From Eunapius fragilis (taxonomy: Eukaryota; Porifera; Demospongiae; Spongillida; Spongillidae), in the NCBI GenBank assembly GCA_963681505.1, contig OY811986.1, positions 2,755,922-2,819,921 on the forward strand: a stretch of DNA of 64,000 bases. Direction: 5' to 3'. A program made the position numbers and the translations under genes. Below, in pieces: positions 13,314 to 24,901 of this stretch. The notes beneath the pieces were generated by a model. That model was not told the DNA's origin. It saw only the letters and a list, made by a program, of their open reading frames with translations, and searched no databases. Numbering within the stretch: position 1 is the first letter of the stretch; each line of letters starts with the position of its first letter.

Positions 13314-13475
13314 CACAGGGAAAAAAAATCGTGTTCCGGACCTTGGGTTTTAACCTATCGACCATGGGATCTGTTCCATCAAACGTATTCAAAGACTTTG
13401 AATACGTTTGATGGAACAGATCCCATGGTCGATAGGTTAAAACCCAAGGTCCGGAACACGATTTTTTTTCCTGTG
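13314..13475. repeat. ~160-bp near-perfect palindrome with a single-base centre
   Basis: Arms of about 80 bp meet at A13395 (ATTCAAAG A CTTTGAAT), with one extra G in the left arm as the only mismatch seen. ACA flanks both ends (13311-13313 and 13476-13478), possibly a 3-bp target duplication. The open frame across it is a by-product of the palindrome. Confidence 0.92.
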
Positions 13476-13478
13476 ACA

Positions 13479-14065
13479 TATCGAGCGGTCAAAGGATTAC
13501 GCGGTATTCGGTCATTGCGTATTTCGATGTCCATAGAAAATGTATTGACGCATTACTGCAACTTACTGCAGAATAAAACCAAATATTGACTAGGTGCTCT
13601 CGGATTTGCAATGTGGGGACTATTTGGCATTTTATGAGTAGGTTTTTTGCATCTTAGGTACTTATATCCGCACTTCCACATTAATTATGCAAGGTTTCCA
13701 ATGTCCATTCATTTTATCTCATTTCGTTATTCAATCATCAATAGTTTCCCAACCAAATGATATTTTCCTTAGGTGCTAACGGATTATAAGAGAGCAGTCA
13801 GTGTACTTATTTATCATCAGAGCTTAGGGTCTTCAAATCGTACTTCCGTTGAATGGTTAGTGAGATACAGCCCACATACAAGATGCGTAACACGATCATC
13901 ACGTGCCACTTATCGTCAGTCAGCCGTGCCCAAACCTAGCTGTTTTTTGATGTTGTAGTTAAATGACCAAAGTAATGTACTGACTTAGCATGCATGACCA
14001 CATGTAGGAGTGGCTAGGTTGCACTAATTGGAATTATTGACATGTTATTGCAATGACGGAGGTGG
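13479..14065. other. No gene seen
   Basis: Unremarkable AT-rich sequence between the palindrome and the hAT-like element. Confidence 0.5.
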
Positions 14066-14498
14066 CAGGGCCCGCGGAGCCAGGGGGGGGGGGGTGCAAG
14101 GGGGGCAGCTGCTCTCCCCCTCCACTTTTTTGGCCGATTATTTTTATTTTTAAAAATGTATAAATTATCGATGCAGTATAATTATGCACATACAAGCATG
14201 CAGGCAACCAACCTTTTGTTGTTATTGTGCAGTGTATCCACCTCAAGTTATAGTGATTGATTGTTTGCTTGAAGAAGGGCTAGGAAACTCTGAAATATAT
14301 TTGCTTGTGTAAGATAGCCTGCCAACCGATTGGATTCGAACTCTAATTGCCGAGTCGGTCCGCTACATACGCAATGGGCGAATCTCCTTAAAAAGCAGTG
14401 TATATAGCATAGCTACGTTCTTCCTAGTAATCCAACCATGCTTAAAGATATCGGCAGTATCTTTAAATTCGAGTAATGAAGCACGTGGTACTGCAGAT

Positions 14499-14741
14499 GT
14501 GCCAAACGAAGATGATGATCGTGTATTGGATGGCAATACTTTACCAGACGACATACCTGCACCCGAGGATAGCCATACTTGCAATGTGAAAAAGTGCCAT
14601 CTTACAGAGATTGTTACAGACTTTACTATACTTAAACTGATCTTGGTCAATCCAGCTACTAAGGCAGTTAGTGAAAGATCATTTTCGACCGCTCGTAGCT
14701 TAATTGAAAACTTGGCTTTGTTCAAGCATGAATCAAATTAA
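14499..14741 (+). pseudogene. hAT transposase C-terminal dimerisation remnant
   Basis: The frame ends ...LVNPATKAVSERSFSTARSL..., the signature of the hAT family dimerisation domain (NPA...ERsFS). The upstream catalytic DDE part is absent. It lies inside the TIR-bounded element at 14066-15642 and on the same strand, so it is probably that element's own degraded transposase. Confidence 0.75.
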
Positions 14742-14839
14742 AAAGTTACTGCTCAGTTTATTTAAATGTTCAATTCTGGAGTTATACCATTTTGCGCGAC
14801 TTTCCAATCACCCTGAATAGATCGATATGAGGTATTATT

Positions 14840-15403
14840 GTGCATTTTACTGTGTATTTATACGCGCGTTATAACTATGAAGATGCTTGGGGACATCACA
14901 TGCTCACTTGTCGCTCTGGGGGAGATGTAATAACCAGACACAACCAACTCAGGGACTGCATTGCTGACTTCTGCCACAAGGCATGCCTTTCCCCACAAAT
15001 TGAGAAAGGAAGTGGTATTCTTCCCAAAGACCAATCAAGACCAGCAGACATCCTAGTGCCAAACTGGTCCCTCTCACGCCCAGCTGCATTTGACATAAAG
15101 GTCATCAATCCGCTTAATTTGCAATTTATACAAGAAGCGGCTCAAACCTGTGGTCATGCAGCTGAGATGGGAGAAGAGGCCAAGCACTCAAGAAATGATG
15201 AGGCATGTGCCCTTAGAGGATGGTCATGCATCCCTTTGGTTGTAGAAGTGTTTGGGGGATGGGGCAATGAAGCCATCAATGTACTTTTGGCCATATCCAA
15301 AAAGGTAGCCACTCAACTCTGTCGACCTCTGAATGAGGTTATGTCGGGCATCTACAGTCGCCTCAGCCTCACCCTCATGAGGCAGAATGCCAGGGCAATT
15401 TAG
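14840..15403 (+). pseudogene. LINE ORF C-terminus (zinc knuckle plus endonuclease-like domain), fragment
   Basis: Encodes GHHMLTCRSGGDVITRHNQL, then RPADILVPNW...AAFDIKV, ending SLTLMRQNARAI. It is clearly the same family as the C-terminus of the LINE at 26652-29100. The PAD...D spacing resembles the restriction-like endonuclease of R2-type LINEs; this is inferred from pattern only. No reverse transcriptase is attached, so it is a 5'-truncated copy or captured fragment inside the hAT-like element. Confidence 0.6.
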
Positions 15404-15726
15404 GCCAGATGTGTCTCACCAAACACTTGCTATGACTTTTAGTTATTTGTAGTGCTTATGTTTTAAATTAATGTATTCTAATAACTGCTAATAACAGCCT
15501 TGTGTTATGGCAACTTGGCACATTTTATGATGCCTATTTGCGGAGTGCTAAAAGCCATCTGTGTTACAACTTAATTGCTAACATGGAGGAGTACTGAAAT
15601 CTGCCCCCCCCCCCCACTTTATAATACTCTCCGCGGGCCCTGGGTGGCGATTACACAAAGGAGTTTGCCATGAACACTTCAATATTTGTTTCATGGACGA
15701 ATGGCTATTTCTAACAAAGCTTCAAT

Positions 15727-15810
15727 GGGGTACACAGCCTTCAGGAAGAGGGGGGTTCGAATTTGGTTAATAGATGACCTTACAATAACATAATGCATCA
15801 TATGACAGGG
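15727..15810 (+). repeat. Dispersed repeat shared with 51131-51222
   Basis: Both copies read GTACACA(G/A)CCTTCAGGAAG, a G tract, then TCGAATTTGGTTAAT and ACAATAACATA. No coding content seen. Confidence 0.75.
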
Positions 15811-17362
15811 GATTTTCAAAAAGGGGGGGTTTACTGTTCAGACCCGCAATACGCAAAGCGGGGGGGGGGGGGGGGGGGAACTGTACGCTTCAGGCCCTGT
15901 ATCCGCCCCCATACGGTATATACTTACTCAATGGTGACGGTATTAAACCTAGCTTTGGGGTGGGGGGGAGGGAGGGTCGTTCATACCCCCCCCCCAACCT
16001 CTCCTCTGCTACCATGGCTTCGAGACTGCGTCGTGTTTATCAAACTACAATATCAAACTCCTCGGAAGGTTGGTAATCATATCGGTAGCATCCAGTGTAA
16101 CTAGATCCCTTCAACCGAATGGTAAAAACATTTTTGCTGTACACTCAGGTCCCCGGATGGACATATTAGACATTAACGCATACCACATTTATTTTTAGTC
16201 TAATAGCATGGTGTTTTCCCATCGTCGTTGTACAGTACTAGTAATGTGCCAACACATATCTAGTACTAGTGCATGGGTGACATCTTGACAGTGTTGCTTT
16301 TCATATTCTTTGCATAGTTTAATTCCCTCTGACCGGTACTCATCATCCTCATAGTGTATACACTCCTCTTGCTTATGGTCAAAACGCTAATTGTGTCATT
16401 GCTTTGAGCAAAACAGAGGTACCATAATGTCTTGAGCACAACACAATAAACACTTGAAGCACATCAGACAAGAGTGTAACCTACCAGGCCACCATACCTA
16501 CACACCATCACATGTATACAGACCATCACCTACACACTATGATGACATACCAGTACACCTCACACATGTGGATACTCAGTGGCAAAAATGGCTGGATGTT
16601 ATATTATTACATGCACAGGCATCTAGCTGTATTGCTATGTACTCAACAGGTAAAGTTTTTATAAAGTGGGAAGGAAAAGTTTACATAATCACCCATAACT
16701 ACCTATATACATAGTTCTTATCTAAAAGACCCTGCTTTCAGTCGATAATTGTCCAAAGTTCCATACCAGCACCTTCTGCAACTATCCACATTCACACATA
16801 CAGATCTTACATCACCAAATACAAATGCCAAGCACACCACAAATCTACATGCATGCATCACATGAAGTCCGCAGAGCCTTGCAGACCACACAAAGCCTGC
16901 AATGTCCCTTCTATTTGAGTTGTTGCTGAAGCTTTTTTGTCATGCTGGCTGTATCACACTGATCATCTAGGGAGCAGAGTAGGAAAAATAAATAAAAGAA
17001 ACTGTTAGTGTTCTTAGCCTATCCTGTTGATCACTACCCCTTTATGTGGGGCAGATGACCTCTGATAGGGGAACACACCACATGTAGAATTATGGGTACA
17101 TGTATGAAGGGAACTGCATATGTTATCTTGTTGTTACATGTAGTGCATGCCTTTTGGTGTACATACATGTATGAGCTGGTATATGGGGTGCATGTGGGAC
17201 ATTTGCCATATTGTTACCCCTTGGCAATAAGTGATATAACCTCAGAGTTGCCTTAGCAACAAATTTTTAAAATTCCCCCTCTAAGGTTTTTATCCAAAGA
17301 AACCCAGTGTGTGGGACTGTGTGCTGTTCACTGTTATGCTCACTGTTCTGTGTAGAGCTATT

Positions 17363-17425
<63 letters not shown>

Positions 17426-19599
17426 TAAACCCATGTTGGTCTAACGATGTGTAGGTTAGGTGGTTGGCCGGCTATACGCTGTGCTGGTGTGCCTGTGGGG
17501 TAACCTGGTGTGTACATGCTGTTATTAAGGGATAAAAAGTGACACGATCCATCATCGAGAAAAAACATCAGTTGGGGGGGGGGGGGGGGGGGGGGATGAG
17601 ATAAATGTTAAGTTGAAACTTTTAGGAGGACTTTATACCAAGGGAGCCAATTCTGTGCATGAGTTGTGTAACTTGTTATCCCTTCATTGCCAAGAGGGGG
17701 CAAAAACATGGTAGGTGTGGGGCACTCCCGCCCCATCTATACTGGTGTGTAGGGTCATTGAGAATGTACACACTGTTGCTAGTGTATACTGGTATGTGGT
17801 TAGCGGAGAATATGAGTTGGGTGTGTATGCTGATGGGGGGTCATATAGTTGTGTATGCTGGGAGTGTACACTCATGTTGGGGGTGAAAAATGTTATTTGG
17901 TGTGTTGGGTGAGCAATATAGAATTCTGAGTGTGACTGTGTGTTTTGTGAACTTGGAGTCATGGGCACCCACGGGCTGTGCTCCCTCCCCCCCCTTCTCC
18001 TTTGAGACTCAATGGTGCCCCACCCCCAACCCCTTCTAATAAATGCCTGTTAGAGTTCAACCCCTGTCCCAGTAACAAATTTATGCACCCCAAGAAGCCA
18101 CAAGACACATAAGCAAAAAGGATACTCAAGCATTAAATAATTGAGACTCACCGTTCCTTTCATAGCAAGGACCACCCCTATTAGGCCCATACGAATATGC
18201 GTTGCTAACTTTTATACGGTTATACATGTATGTGCAGTACTTTCAGACAGTACGAACAGGTTGATCAAAGGATGAGGTCATGATTGCGGGTATACTGCGG
18301 TTCCTGAATTATGGGGGGGGGGGGGGGGGGGGGGGCAAATTGATTGGCTGGAAGGAGTACAATATGCGATCACAGTCCCCGGCCCCCATCGGTGTCAGTG
18401 CGTTAAGTTTAAACAATCAGTATTATGGTGATCGTGACGTGTACTATATGTAAGCATAGTACTGATGCATATCCACCACTTCTGTAACAGTAACAATGTG
18501 CCATTCTGCACTTAGTAACAATCCGCAATTGTACATAACCCACCTTTACAAAAATGTGGTTGGTCGTCTATGTGCTAATTGATGCACATCCACCCCTCGT
18601 CAGATGAAGTGGGGCTGGCCTGGGGAGCATGTGGATATGAGTTTATTAACGAAATGCTGCTTATTGTAGTTATTGATGCTAACGACAGTGTTGAATATTA
18701 TAATTACCTGCGATAGTAATTAAATTTTTGTCTTGATTTTTGTATAATGTTGCATACTTACAATGCACTGAAAAACAAAATTCAATTTTTAGTATTTTTT
18801 TTAGTTTAGAAGTCAATTTGAAATAAAATGCAAGATGACCGCCGATGTATGGGTCATTTCTCCGTATGATTGGCGGGGGCAGCTGTAAGTGGCAGCTGAC
18901 AGCACTGGTAAAAGCAGTTGCTGGAGACTGTTGTTCAGTCTAAGCGTTCGTGCACGGCAAGCACCAGAAATTTTTACTTTTATTTGTTTATTCTCTGTTT
19001 TTTGCCAAAGGGTAGCATTGTGTGTGTCTTATTACAAGAGCAGAGACCGATGACAGATGACCCCTGGGCACAGAGAAGGCTGCAGCTGTTGGACTGTTTG
19101 TAGACTGAATGTGTTTGTTGTTGTATGTGGCTGGGCAGTGCTAGTTAGAGGTTTTTTCCCCAATGTATGGTGGATTTTTTCCTATTAGAGGTTTTTCCAC
19201 TGGGGCTTTTTCCTTAAGGAGATGTGGGCACATCTCCTTTAAAATATAGGTATATGTGAGCCCCCTGCCCAGCCTTGTGTGTTGTGTGATTGTGTATTGT
19301 TTTGTTGTAAGTGATGTTGGGATGTTGTGGAGGTGTATATGTGGATTTTAATGGTGGATGTGTTCGTTGTGCTGGATTGTGGTTGTTGTGGTCAATATTG
19401 GTCCATGTACATGTATGTATCAGGTGAGCACTATTATTAAGTTGGCGTGCACAGGCGACGCTGCACCAATTGTCATGTGATCTGGGAAGGGGGTACGTAC
19501 CATGGAAGGCATGTGGTGGGAGTGCTCATGCGTATGTAGGCCTTTTCATATGTCTGGCATATGTATACCATATGTACATGTATCATGGGTGTGGGTCCA
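15811..19599. other. Gene-poor interior, microsatellites and G tracts
   Basis: Contains poly-G runs near 15861, 17573 and 18313, a (GT)n tract at 17364-17421, and a GT-rich degenerate stretch at 17650-17900. A hairpin AAGGAGATGTG/CACATCTCCTT lies at 19214-19238. Short open frames only. I recognise no gene. Confidence 0.55.
17364..17421 (+). repeat. (GT)n microsatellite
   Basis: About 29 GT units. Confidence 0.95.
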
Positions 19600-20100
19600 G
19601 ATACCACATCCACACAACAGTTTTTGTTCCTATATTGATAAGAGGTCCTTTTGGATGCTTTCGTGTATGCCACCAACCCCCACACCCCTCACAAGGAAGG
19701 TGGCACCAATCCATATGTAGGCCCATATAACAAGACAAGGTATGACCTGGTTTTACTTTCTAAACGCAGCAACTCTAATCAAGCCTTTCACCCACATATA
19801 TTCATAACACCTCTCCGAAATTACACATCTTAAACAGGCAGGCATAAAAATACTGATGAACTCTCCTCCAACATGTACATACATGCATAGTAATCAATTG
19901 ACCACATACACCCAACATAGTGGAATACTTGCAAAAGTTTGTTAAGTTATTAAGTGTAGTCAATATAGCTCTATCACCTATCCATAAAACGAACAACACC
20001 TCATTAGACATTTTGAACAAGGCTCTACATACACGCCTACGTCTCCCATTAAAATGCACACAGAGCTTTAAATATACCTAGAGGTACCAACACACTCGCG

Positions 20101-20138
<38 letters not shown>

Positions 20139-20662
20139 CGCCTAGATTAAAGACCTTAATCTATACACACATTGGCCTACAGCACTTGAATGCGCACACA
20201 CAAAAACACGTAGAGCTCTACAGCTACGCTAAACTATATGCTCACACCTCCTCCATACCCATTCTTCATCGAAACGAGGCGCTTATATAAGTCTAGGATG
20301 TTCCGCTTAAGAAAGCGTCTCTGCCGCCCCACTGGTTTCATAGCTGCAAAGCCCATTCCTGTGCATCGAAGAAGACTATTATATTATTATTACTCCAGTC
20401 CAAGTCTCGGTATACCTATTCTGGTAACCTCGTACCACCTCGTTCCCCATCGAATGATCCAGATCGGTGATCGATCGATGAATGATCGATCGATCGATCA
20501 TCAACCATCGATTTAATCCCATCAAAAAGAATTTTGTGTCGAACCGCATGATCGAATGAGATAAAGCATCGAATGCAAATGATCGGTTAGAAAATTACGT
20601 CGATCCAAAAGATTTGATCGAATTACAGATGTGATCAATTTTGACCCAAACGGCGTTCCATA
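19600..20662 (-). repeat. Right arm of the long inverted repeat
   Basis: Reverse complement of the 925-2100 arm. It includes the mirrored (CA)n tract (20106-20145) and GATCGATC clusters, and ends ...CGGCGTTCCATA directly against a 5S 3' stub. Confidence 0.75.
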
Positions 20663-20676
20663 CCGGTGTTGTAGGC
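20663..20676 (+). rRNA. 5S rRNA 3' stub
   Basis: CCGGTGTTGTAGGC, the last 14 nt of a 5S gene with its T-run terminator and normal spacer. This marks where the array resumes, and is a fragment only. Confidence 0.9.
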
Positions 20677-20889
20677 TTTTTTGGTTTTGCTCCTAATTAA
20701 ATGTTTTTATTGTTTTGCATTCGGTTGATCATCACTAAACACACGAAGACTCTATTGTTCTTTTGTTTTCCTCATACAGTACAATTTTATTTTGCAGTAA
20801 TTTGAGGTTATTTTATTTTCATCTTATCAGAAAAGTTGTCATAAATTTCTTCTACTTTGATTCACACTCATGTGATCGTTGCTTCATGG

Positions 20890-20896
20890 TATAAAA
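20890..20896 (+). promoter_or_regulatory. External TATA-like box of the 5S units (representative)
   Basis: TATAAAA at -30 to -24 relative to the first base of the 5S gene at 20920. The same box at the same spacing precedes every complete copy in the window (one left-array unit has an extra A). Upstream TATA-like boxes at about -30 are known to support Pol III transcription of 5S genes in several animals and fungi. Confidence 0.7.
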
Positions 20897-20919
20897 GATT
20901 TGTACAGTGGTAGATGGAT

Positions 20920-21037
20920 GCCTACGACCATACCACGCTGAATGCACCGGTTCCCGTCCGATCACCGAAGTTAAGCAGCGTCGGGCCGGATCAGTACTTG
21001 GATGGGTGACCGCCTGGGAACATCCGGTGTTGTAGGC
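20920..21037 (+). rRNA. 5S rRNA gene, right array copy 1
   Basis: Full-length consensus copy, preceded by a spacer of the second type (with TTTGAGGTTATTTTATTTTC). Confidence 0.97.
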
Positions 21038-21043
21038 TTTTTT
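21038..21043 (+). terminator. Pol III T-run terminator (representative)
   Basis: TTTTTT immediately after GTTGTAGGC. Present after every copy except the degenerate last one at 24792-24901. Confidence 0.85.
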
Positions 21044-21271
21044 GGTTTTGCTCTAATGAAAGGTTTTTATTGTTTTGCATTCGGTTGATCATCACTAAAC
21101 ACACGAAGACTCTATTGTTTTTTTCTTTCCTCCTACAGTACAATTTTATATTGCAGTAATTTGAAATTATTCATCTTATCAGAAAGGTTGTTATAAATTT
21201 CTTCTACATTGATTCACATTCATGTGATCGTTGCTTCATGGTATAAAAGATTTGTACAGTGGTAGATGGAT

Positions 21272-21389
21272 GCCTACGACCATACCACGCTGAATGCACC
21301 GGTTCCCGTCCGATCACCGAAGTTAAGCAGCGTCGGGCCGGATCAGTACTTGGATGGGTGACCGCCTGGGAACATCGGGTGTTGTAGGC
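21272..21389 (+). rRNA. 5S rRNA gene, right array copy 2
   Basis: Carries the variant ACATCGGGTG near the 3' end. First member of a three-unit block that is repeated at 22319. Confidence 0.96.
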
Positions 21390-21623
21390 TTTTTTGGTTT
21401 TGCTCTAATGAAATGTTTTTATTGTTTTGAATTCGGTTGATCATCACTAAACACACGAAGACTCTATTGTTTTTTTCTTTCCTCCTACATTACAATTTTA
21501 TATTGCAGTAATTTGAAATTATTCATCTTATCAGAAAGGTTGTTATAAATTTCTTCTACATTGATTCACACTCATGTGATCGTTGCTTCATGGTATAAAA
21601 GATTTGTACAGTGGTAGATGGAT

Positions 21624-21741
21624 GCCTACGACCATACCACGCTGAATGCACCGGTTCCCGTCCGATCACCGAAGTTAAGCAGCGTCGGGCCGGATCAGTA
21701 CTTGGATGGGTGACCGCCTGGGAACATCCGGTGTTGTAGGC
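21624..21741 (+). rRNA. 5S rRNA gene, right array copy 3
   Basis: Consensus sequence; second member of the three-unit block. Confidence 0.97.
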
Positions 21742-21975
21742 TTTTTTGGTTTTGCTCTAATGAAATGTTTTTATTGTTTTGCATTCGGTTGATCATCACT
21801 AAACACACGAAGACTCTATTGTTTTTTTCTTTCCTCCTACAGTACAATTTTATATTGCAGTAATTTGAAATTATTCATCTTATCAGAAAGGTTGTTATAA
21901 ATTTCTTCTACATTGATTCACACTCATGTGATCGTTGCTTCATGGTATAAAAGATTTGTACAGTGGTAGATGGAT

Positions 21976-22093
21976 GCCTACGACCATACCACGCTGAATG
22001 CACCGGTTCCCGTCCGATCACCGAAGTTAAGCAGCGTCGGGCCGGATCAGTACTTGGATGGGTGACCGCCTGGGAAAATCCGGTGTTGTAGGC
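21976..22093 (+). rRNA. 5S rRNA gene, right array copy 4
   Basis: One change (GGGAAAATCC). Its 3' spacer lacks about 10 bp, so the next unit starts 343 bp on. Confidence 0.96.
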
Positions 22094-22318
22094 TTTTTTG
22101 GTTTTGCTCTAATGAAATGTTTTGCATTCGGTTGATCATCACTAAACACACGAAGACTCTATTGTTTTTTTCTTTCCTCCTACAGTACAATTTTATATTG
22201 CAGTAATTTGAAATTATTCATCTTATCAGAAAGGTTGTTATAAATTTCTTCTACATTGATTCACATTCATGTGATCGTTGCTTCATGGTATAAAAGATTT
22301 GTACAGTGGTAGATGGAT

Positions 22319-22436
22319 GCCTACGACCATACCACGCTGAATGCACCGGTTCCCGTCCGATCACCGAAGTTAAGCAGCGTCGGGCCGGATCAGTACTTGG
22401 ATGGGTGACCGCCTGGGAACATCGGGTGTTGTAGGC
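22319..22436 (+). rRNA. 5S rRNA gene, right array copy 5
   Basis: Shares the ATCGGGTG variant with copy 2; first member of the second three-unit block. Confidence 0.96.
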
Positions 22437-22670
22437 TTTTTTGGTTTTGCTCTAATGAAATGTTTTTATTGTTTTGAATTCGGTTGATCATCACTAAACA
22501 CACGAAGACTCTATTGTTTTTTTCTTTCCTCCTACATTACAATTTTATATTGCAGTAATTTGAAATTATTCATCTTATCAGAAAGGTTGTTATAAATTTC
22601 TTCTACATTGATTCACACTCATGTGATCGTTGCTTCATGGTATAAAAGATTTGTACAGTGGTAGATGGAT

Positions 22671-22788
22671 GCCTACGACCATACCACGCTGAATGCACCG
22701 GTTCCCGTCCGATCACCGAAGTTAAGCAGCGTCGGGCCGGATCAGTACTTGGATGGGTGACCGCCTGGGAACATCCGGTGTTGTAGGC
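22671..22788 (+). rRNA. 5S rRNA gene, right array copy 6
   Basis: Consensus copy corresponding to copy 3 in the duplicated block. Confidence 0.97.
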
Positions 22789-23022
22789 TTTTTTGGTTTT
22801 GCTCTAATGAAATGTTTTTATTGTTTTGCATTCGGTTGATCATCACTAAACACACGAAGACTCTATTGTTTTTTTCTTTCCTCCTACAGTACAATTTTAT
22901 ATTGCAGTAATTTGAAATTATTCATCTTATCAGAAAGGTTGTTATAAATTTCTTCTACATTGATTCACACTCATGTGATCGTTGCTTCATGGTATAAAAG
23001 ATTTGTACAGTGGTAGATGGAT

Positions 23023-23140
23023 GCCTACGACCATACCACGCTGAATGCACCGGTTCCCGTCCGATCACCGAAGTTAAGCAGCGTCGGGCCGGATCAGTAC
23101 TTGGATGGGTGACCGCCTGGGAACATCCGGTGTTGTAGGC
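23023..23140 (+). rRNA. 5S rRNA gene, right array copy 7
   Basis: Consensus gene followed by the same 10-bp-shortened spacer start as copy 4, then by a second-type spacer. Confidence 0.97.
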
Positions 23141-23373
23141 TTTTTTGGTTTTGCTCTAATGAAATGTTTTGCATTCGGTTGATCATCACTAAACACACGA
23201 AGACTCTATTGTTTTTTTTTTTTCCTCATACAGTACAATTTTATTGTGCAGTAATTTGAGGTTATTTTATTTTCATCTTATCAGAAAAGTTGTCATAAAT
23301 TTCTTCTACTTTGATTCACACTCATGTGATCGTTGCTTCATGGTATAAAAGATTTGTACAGTGGTAGATGGAT

Positions 23374-23491
23374 GCCTACGACCATACCACGCTGAATGCA
23401 CCGGTTCCCGTCCGATCACCGAAGTTAAGCAGCGTCGGGCCGTATCAGTACTTGGATGGGTGACTGCCTGGGAACATCCGGTGTTGTAGGC
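23374..23491 (+). rRNA. 5S rRNA gene, right array copy 8 (two changes)
   Basis: Two substitutions, GGGCCGTATC and GGTGACTGCC. The second lies in the 3' part of the internal promoter region, so activity may be reduced. Confidence 0.95.
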
Positions 23492-23725
23492 TTTTTTGGT
23501 TTTGCTCTAATGAAATGTTTTTATTGTTTTGCATTCGGTTGATCATCACTAAACACACGAAGACTCTATTGTTTTTTTCTTTCCTCCTACAGTACAATTT
23601 TATATTGCAGTAATTTGAAATTATTCATCTTATCAGAAAGGTTGTTATAAATTTCTTCTACATTGATTCACACTCATGTGATCGTTGCTTCATGGTATAA
23701 AAGATTTGTACAGTGGTAGATGGAT

Positions 23726-23843
23726 GCCTACGACCATACCACGCTGAATGCACCGGTTCCCGTCCGATCACCGAAGTTAAGCAGCGTCGGGCCGGATCAG
23801 TACTTGGATGGGTGACCGCCTGGGAACATCCGGTGTTGTAGGC
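23726..23843 (+). rRNA. 5S rRNA gene, right array copy 9
   Basis: Consensus copy; its 3' spacer is of the GAATTCGG / CTACATTAC subtype. Confidence 0.97.
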
Positions 23844-24077
23844 TTTTTTGGTTTTGCTCTAATGAAATGTTTTTATTGTTTTGAATTCGGTTGATCATCA
23901 CTAAACACACGAAGACTCTATTGTTTTTTTCTTTCCTCCTACATTACAATTTTATATTGCAGTAATTTGAAATTATTCATCTTATCAGAAAGGTTGTTAT
24001 AAATTTCTTCTACATTGATTCACACTCATGTGATCGTTGCTTCATGGTATAAAAGATTTGTACAGTGGTAGATGGAT

Positions 24078-24195
24078 GCCTACGACCATACCACGCTGAA
24101 TGCACCGGTTCCCGTCCGATCACCGAAGTTAAGCAGCGTCGGGCCGGATCAGTACTTGGATGGGTGACCGCCTGGGAACATCCGGTGTTGTAGGC
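24078..24195 (+). rRNA. 5S rRNA gene, right array copy 10
   Basis: Consensus copy followed by a second-type spacer. Confidence 0.97.
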
Positions 24196-24438
24196 TTTTT
24201 TGGTTTTGCTCTAATGAAATGTTTTTATTGTTTTGCATTCGGTTGATCATCACTAAACACACGAAGACTCTATTGTTTTTTTTTTTTTCCTCATACAATA
24301 CAATTTTATTTTGCAGTAATTTGAGGTTTTTTTATTTTCATCTTATCAGAAAAGTTGTCATAAATTTCTTCTACTTTGATTCACACTCATGTGATCGTTG
24401 CTTCATGGTATAAAAGATTTGTACAGTGGTAGATGGAT

Positions 24439-24556
24439 GCCTACGACCATACCACGCTGAATGCACCGGTTCCCGTCCGATCACCGAAGTTAAGCAGCGT
24501 CGGGCCGGATCAGTACTTGGATGGGTGACCGCCTGGGAACATCCGGTGTTGTAGGC
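24439..24556 (+). rRNA. 5S rRNA gene, right array copy 11
   Basis: Consensus copy; its downstream spacer matches the left-array subtype (TTTTGTTTTCGGTTGATCAT). Confidence 0.97.
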
Positions 24557-24791
24557 TTTTTTGGTTTTGCTCTAATGAAAGGTTTTTATTGTTTTGTTTT
24601 CGGTTGATCATCACCAAACACACGAAGACTCTATTGTTTTTTTTCTTTCCTCCTACAGTACAATTTTATATTGCAGTAATTTGAAATTATTCATCTTATC
24701 AGAAAGGTTGTTATAAATTTCTTCTACTTTGATTCACACTCATGTGATCGTTGCTTCATGGTATAAAAGATTTGTACAGTGGTAGATGGAT

Positions 24792-24901
24792 GCCTACGAC
24801 CATACCACGCTGAATGCACCGGTTCCCGTCCGATCACCGAAATTAAGCAGCGTCGGGCCGGATCAGTACTTGGATGGATGACCGCCTGGAGTGTTGTAGG
24901 C
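24792..24901 (+). rRNA. 5S rRNA gene, degenerate terminal copy
   Basis: Changes at GAAATTAAGC and GGATGGATGACC, and loss of about 8 nt before GTGTTGTAGGC, so helix I and the 3' domain are affected. The T run is also lost (CTCTTCATTTTG). Probably an edge pseudogene where homogenisation no longer reaches. Confidence 0.9.

Larger units (their letters stand above)
14066..15642 (+). mobile_element. hAT-like element with CAGGGCCCGCGGAG ends
   Basis: The left end CAGGGCCCGCGGAG (14066) is repeated in reverse complement at 15629-15642. Flanks share GGTGG (14061-14065 and 15643-15647), a 5-bp target duplication. G/C homopolymer tracts lie just inside both ends. The interior holds the last piece of a hAT transposase and a LINE C-terminal fragment. 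The 5-bp duplication fits the hAT5-type subgroup; that assignment is an inference. Confidence 0.7.

Noticed and set aside
13254-13589. 111-codon open frame
   Set aside because: It spans a self-complementary palindrome, and its sequence is dictated by the inverted repeat.
20238-20516. 92-codon frame in the right TIR
   Set aside because: The inverted left copy does not preserve it, so it is not a conserved coding region.
21272-24195. CRISPR-like regular repeats
   Set aside because: The repeats are 5S genes with 235-bp spacers that are themselves conserved; the host is eukaryotic.
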